Shown: piece by piece, positions 62,604-64,000 of the stretch
Numbering within the stretch: the first letter of the stretch is position 1
Layout: every line of letters begins with the position of its first letter
DNA from: Flavobacteriaceae bacterium
GTDB lineage: Bacteria > Bacteroidota > Bacteroidia > Flavobacteriales > Flavobacteriaceae
NCBI GenBank assembly: GCA_004762155.1
Contig: SIHP01000001.1
Location: 310,001 to 374,000 of the forward strand
Direction: 5' to 3'
DNA: 64,000 nt
Notes under the pieces: model-generated
The model's input: the letters and a program-made list of their open reading frames with translations, nothing else
What the model was told of the DNA's origin: nothing
The model's database searches: none
Program-made: the position numbers and the translations under genes

Positions 62604-64000
62604 TACTTAAAATTCGTTATTTTATCTTCTACTTCTTCCCAATCAAACATTAAGGTTTCTAATTTCGCTTTTTTTGCTTTGTAGTTTTCAAAGAAATTTG
62701 GCTGACCTGAAACTTCATCATAATCTTGAGCCAACTCTAAATCTATTTTTTCTATTTCTTTTTCTAAATCTGCGATTTGACCTTCAATTTTATTTGATTT
62801 ATTCTTAAGTTTTTTGATTTCTTTTTCTTGTTCTCTAGATAATTGATGCGTCTCTTTTTTAGAAGTGTCTTTTACTTCTTTTACCACTGTTCTTTTCTCA
62901 GCTTCACGTAAATTTTCAATTTTATGCTGCTCTAAGAAATAATCTATATCTCCTAAGTATTCTTTTATTTCTTTGTCCTTAAACCCATAAACTGTTGTTG
63001 TTAATCCTTGTAAGAAATCTCTATCATGCGATACAAGAATTAATGTTCCATCAAAATTATTCAAAGCCTCTTTTAAAACATTTTTAGATTGAATATCTAA
63101 GTGATTCGTAGGCTCATCCATTATTAACACGTTAAACGGTGACAATAATAATTTACATAATGCTAATCTATTTCTTTCACCTCCAGAAAGTACTTTTGCT
63201 TTTTTATCTACAGCATCTCCACCAAACAAAAACGAACCTAACATATCTCTAACACGCATACGATTGGTATCGGTTGCGGCATCTTCCATGATTTCTAAAA
63301 CTGTTTTTTCTGGTGGTAAATGTTCTGATTGATTTTGCGCAAAATATCCTACTTCAACATTATGTCCTAATTTTAAAAGACCTTCAAACGGAATTTCACC
63401 CACCATCATTTTTGCTAAAGTTGATTTTCCTTGTCCGTTTTGACCAACAAAAGCTATTTTACTATTACGTTCAATCAATAAATCAACATCTTCTAAAACA
63501 TGTTTATCTCCATAACTTTTAGATAAATTCTCTGCTTCAACAATAATTTTACCTGGTTCCTTAGAAATATTAAAACGAATATTCATTGCAGCATTATCGT
63601 CTCCATCAACTTCAATTAATTGCACTTTATCTAATTGTTTCATTAAGGATTGTGCCATAGAAGCCTTACTAGCCTTAGCTTTAAACTTATCTATTAATTG
63701 TTGCTTTTGTTTTATTTCTTTCTCTTGATTTTTCTGAGCTTGTAGTTGTTTTTCTTTAATTTCTGAACGTAGTTCCAAAAACTGAGAATATGGTTTCTTA
63801 TAATCATAAATCTGACCCAAAGAAATTTCAATTGTTCTATTGGTTACGTTATCTAAAAACATTTTATCATGCGAAACCAATACAATAGCTCCAGAATATC
63901 CTTTTAAGAAGTTTTCTAACCAAATAATAGATTCTATATCTAAATGGTTGGTAGGCTCATCCAATAATAAAATATCATTGTCTTGTAATAGTAATTTAGC
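62603..64000 (-). CDS. ABC-F family ATPase (5' end cut by window)
   Basis: Only the C-terminal 465 codons are inside the window; the frame is open to the right edge. The first ABC half retains LLLDEPTNHLD. The second half has Walker A GQNGQGKST, signature LSGGERNRLAL and Walker B LIMDEPTNHLDI. The linker helix pair (KPYSQFLELRSEIKEK onward) and a C-terminal coiled coil (about the last 100 residues) are of the Uup/EttA type. ABC-F proteins act on the ribosome, resolving stalls or protecting against drugs. First of three translationally coupled genes. Confidence 0.92.
   Translation of the reverse strand, partial: AKLLLQDNDILLLDEPTNHLDIESIIWLENFLKGYSGAIVLVSHDKMFLDNVTNRTIEISLGQIYDYKKPYSQFLELRSEIKEKQLQAQKNQEKEIKQKQQLIDKFKAKASKASMAQSLMKQLDKVQLIEVDGDDNAAMNIRFNISKEPGKIIVEAENLSKSYGDKHVLEDVDLLIERNSKIAFVGQNGQGKSTLAKMMVGEIPFEGLLKLGHNVEVGYFAQNQSEHLPPEKTVLEIMEDAATDTNRMRVRDMLGSFLFGGDAVDKKAKVLSGGERNRLALCKLLLSPFNVLIMDEPTNHLDIQSKNVLKEALNNFDGTLILVSHDRDFLQGLTTTVYGFKDKEIKEYLGDIDYFLEQHKIENLREAEKRTVVKEVKDTSKKETHQLSREQEKEIKKLKNKSNKIEGQIADLEKEIEKIDLELAQDYDEVSGQPNFFENYKAKKAKLETLMFDWEEVEDKITNFK

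Overview
The window is a low-GC (by eye about 30%) chromosomal segment of a marine-type Bacteroidetes, most likely family Flavobacteriaceae. Evidence: many promoter-like elements match the Bacteroidetes sigma consensus (TTG, about 19 nt, TAnnTTTG); lipoproteins and secreted proteins are abundant, one with a C-terminal type IX secretion sorting domain; a modular PL7 alginate lyase is present; and intergenic repeat families of the kind common in flavobacterial genomes are seen. The genus (Tenacibaculum/Polaribacter-like) is a guess.

Layout. 1-6021: accessory, probably a defence island. It holds the tail of an unknown gene, a DUF6035/CoiA-like nuclease with a long coiled coil, a Septu-like pair (ABC-type ATPase plus HNH nuclease, genes overlapping) and a GIY-YIG/DUF4357 nuclease. 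6022-8669: two tandem arrays of about 134-bp repeats, in the same orientation, flank a single secreted esterase gene. 8670-19665: a sulfur-handling locus (two YeeE/YedE-type transporter subunits, heavy-metal-binding domain protein, rhodanese lipoprotein, persulfide dioxygenase-rhodanese fusion, SulP transporter, TPR protein, Crp/Fnr regulator), into which a 1264-aa alginate lyase lipoprotein gene on the opposite strand is interposed. The inverted repeat GTAAC-N4-GTTAC (one copy imperfect) lies upstream of the regulator, the SulP gene, the dioxygenase gene and the YeeE pair, so these look like one regulon.

19930-20371: three tandem copies of a predicted small RNA of about 75 nt, each with its own near-perfect TTG-N19-TAnnTTTG promoter and intrinsic terminator. 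20446-27530: BtuF-like binding protein, pyrF, DppB-like permease, two thioredoxin-fold lipoproteins, an unknown protein, tpiA, prmA, clpS and a small protein. 27571-28375: four tandem units of about 200 bp, each ending in a hairpin/T-tract, with an AGT microsatellite in the middle units. 28382-37417: HIT protein, greA, a Rieske-like lipoprotein without ligand histidines, purK, a racemase-like protein, purE, a CorA variant, a DinB-like protein, a tautomerase, an M3 peptidase and a membrane protein. 37552-43646: carboxypeptidase-regulatory-domain protein, glycosyltransferase, lpdA and a secreted T9SS hydrolase.

43710-51336: a leftward cell-envelope cluster (coaX, outer-membrane protein, TPR protein, lptC, small membrane protein, CNNM/CorC-type protein, PpiD-like foldase), mostly closely packed. 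51390-51687: two identical tRNA-Phe genes. 51714-64000: exo/endonuclease-phosphatase family protein, Spy-like protein, GLPGLI-like protein, a four-unit 110-bp repeat array, a lipoprotein, gamma carbonic anhydrase, a LytTR/LytS two-component pair, SIMPL and VWA proteins, then a translationally coupled leftward group: ABC-F ATPase (cut by the window end), ACC-deaminase-like PLP enzyme and glucosaminidase-LysM lipoprotein.

The parts most worth following up are the triplicated small-RNA genes, the sulfur regulon with its shared operator, the defence cluster at the left edge, and the distinct tandem repeat arrays, several of which start within a few bases of a stop codon. All function assignments come from reading motifs; no database search was possible.
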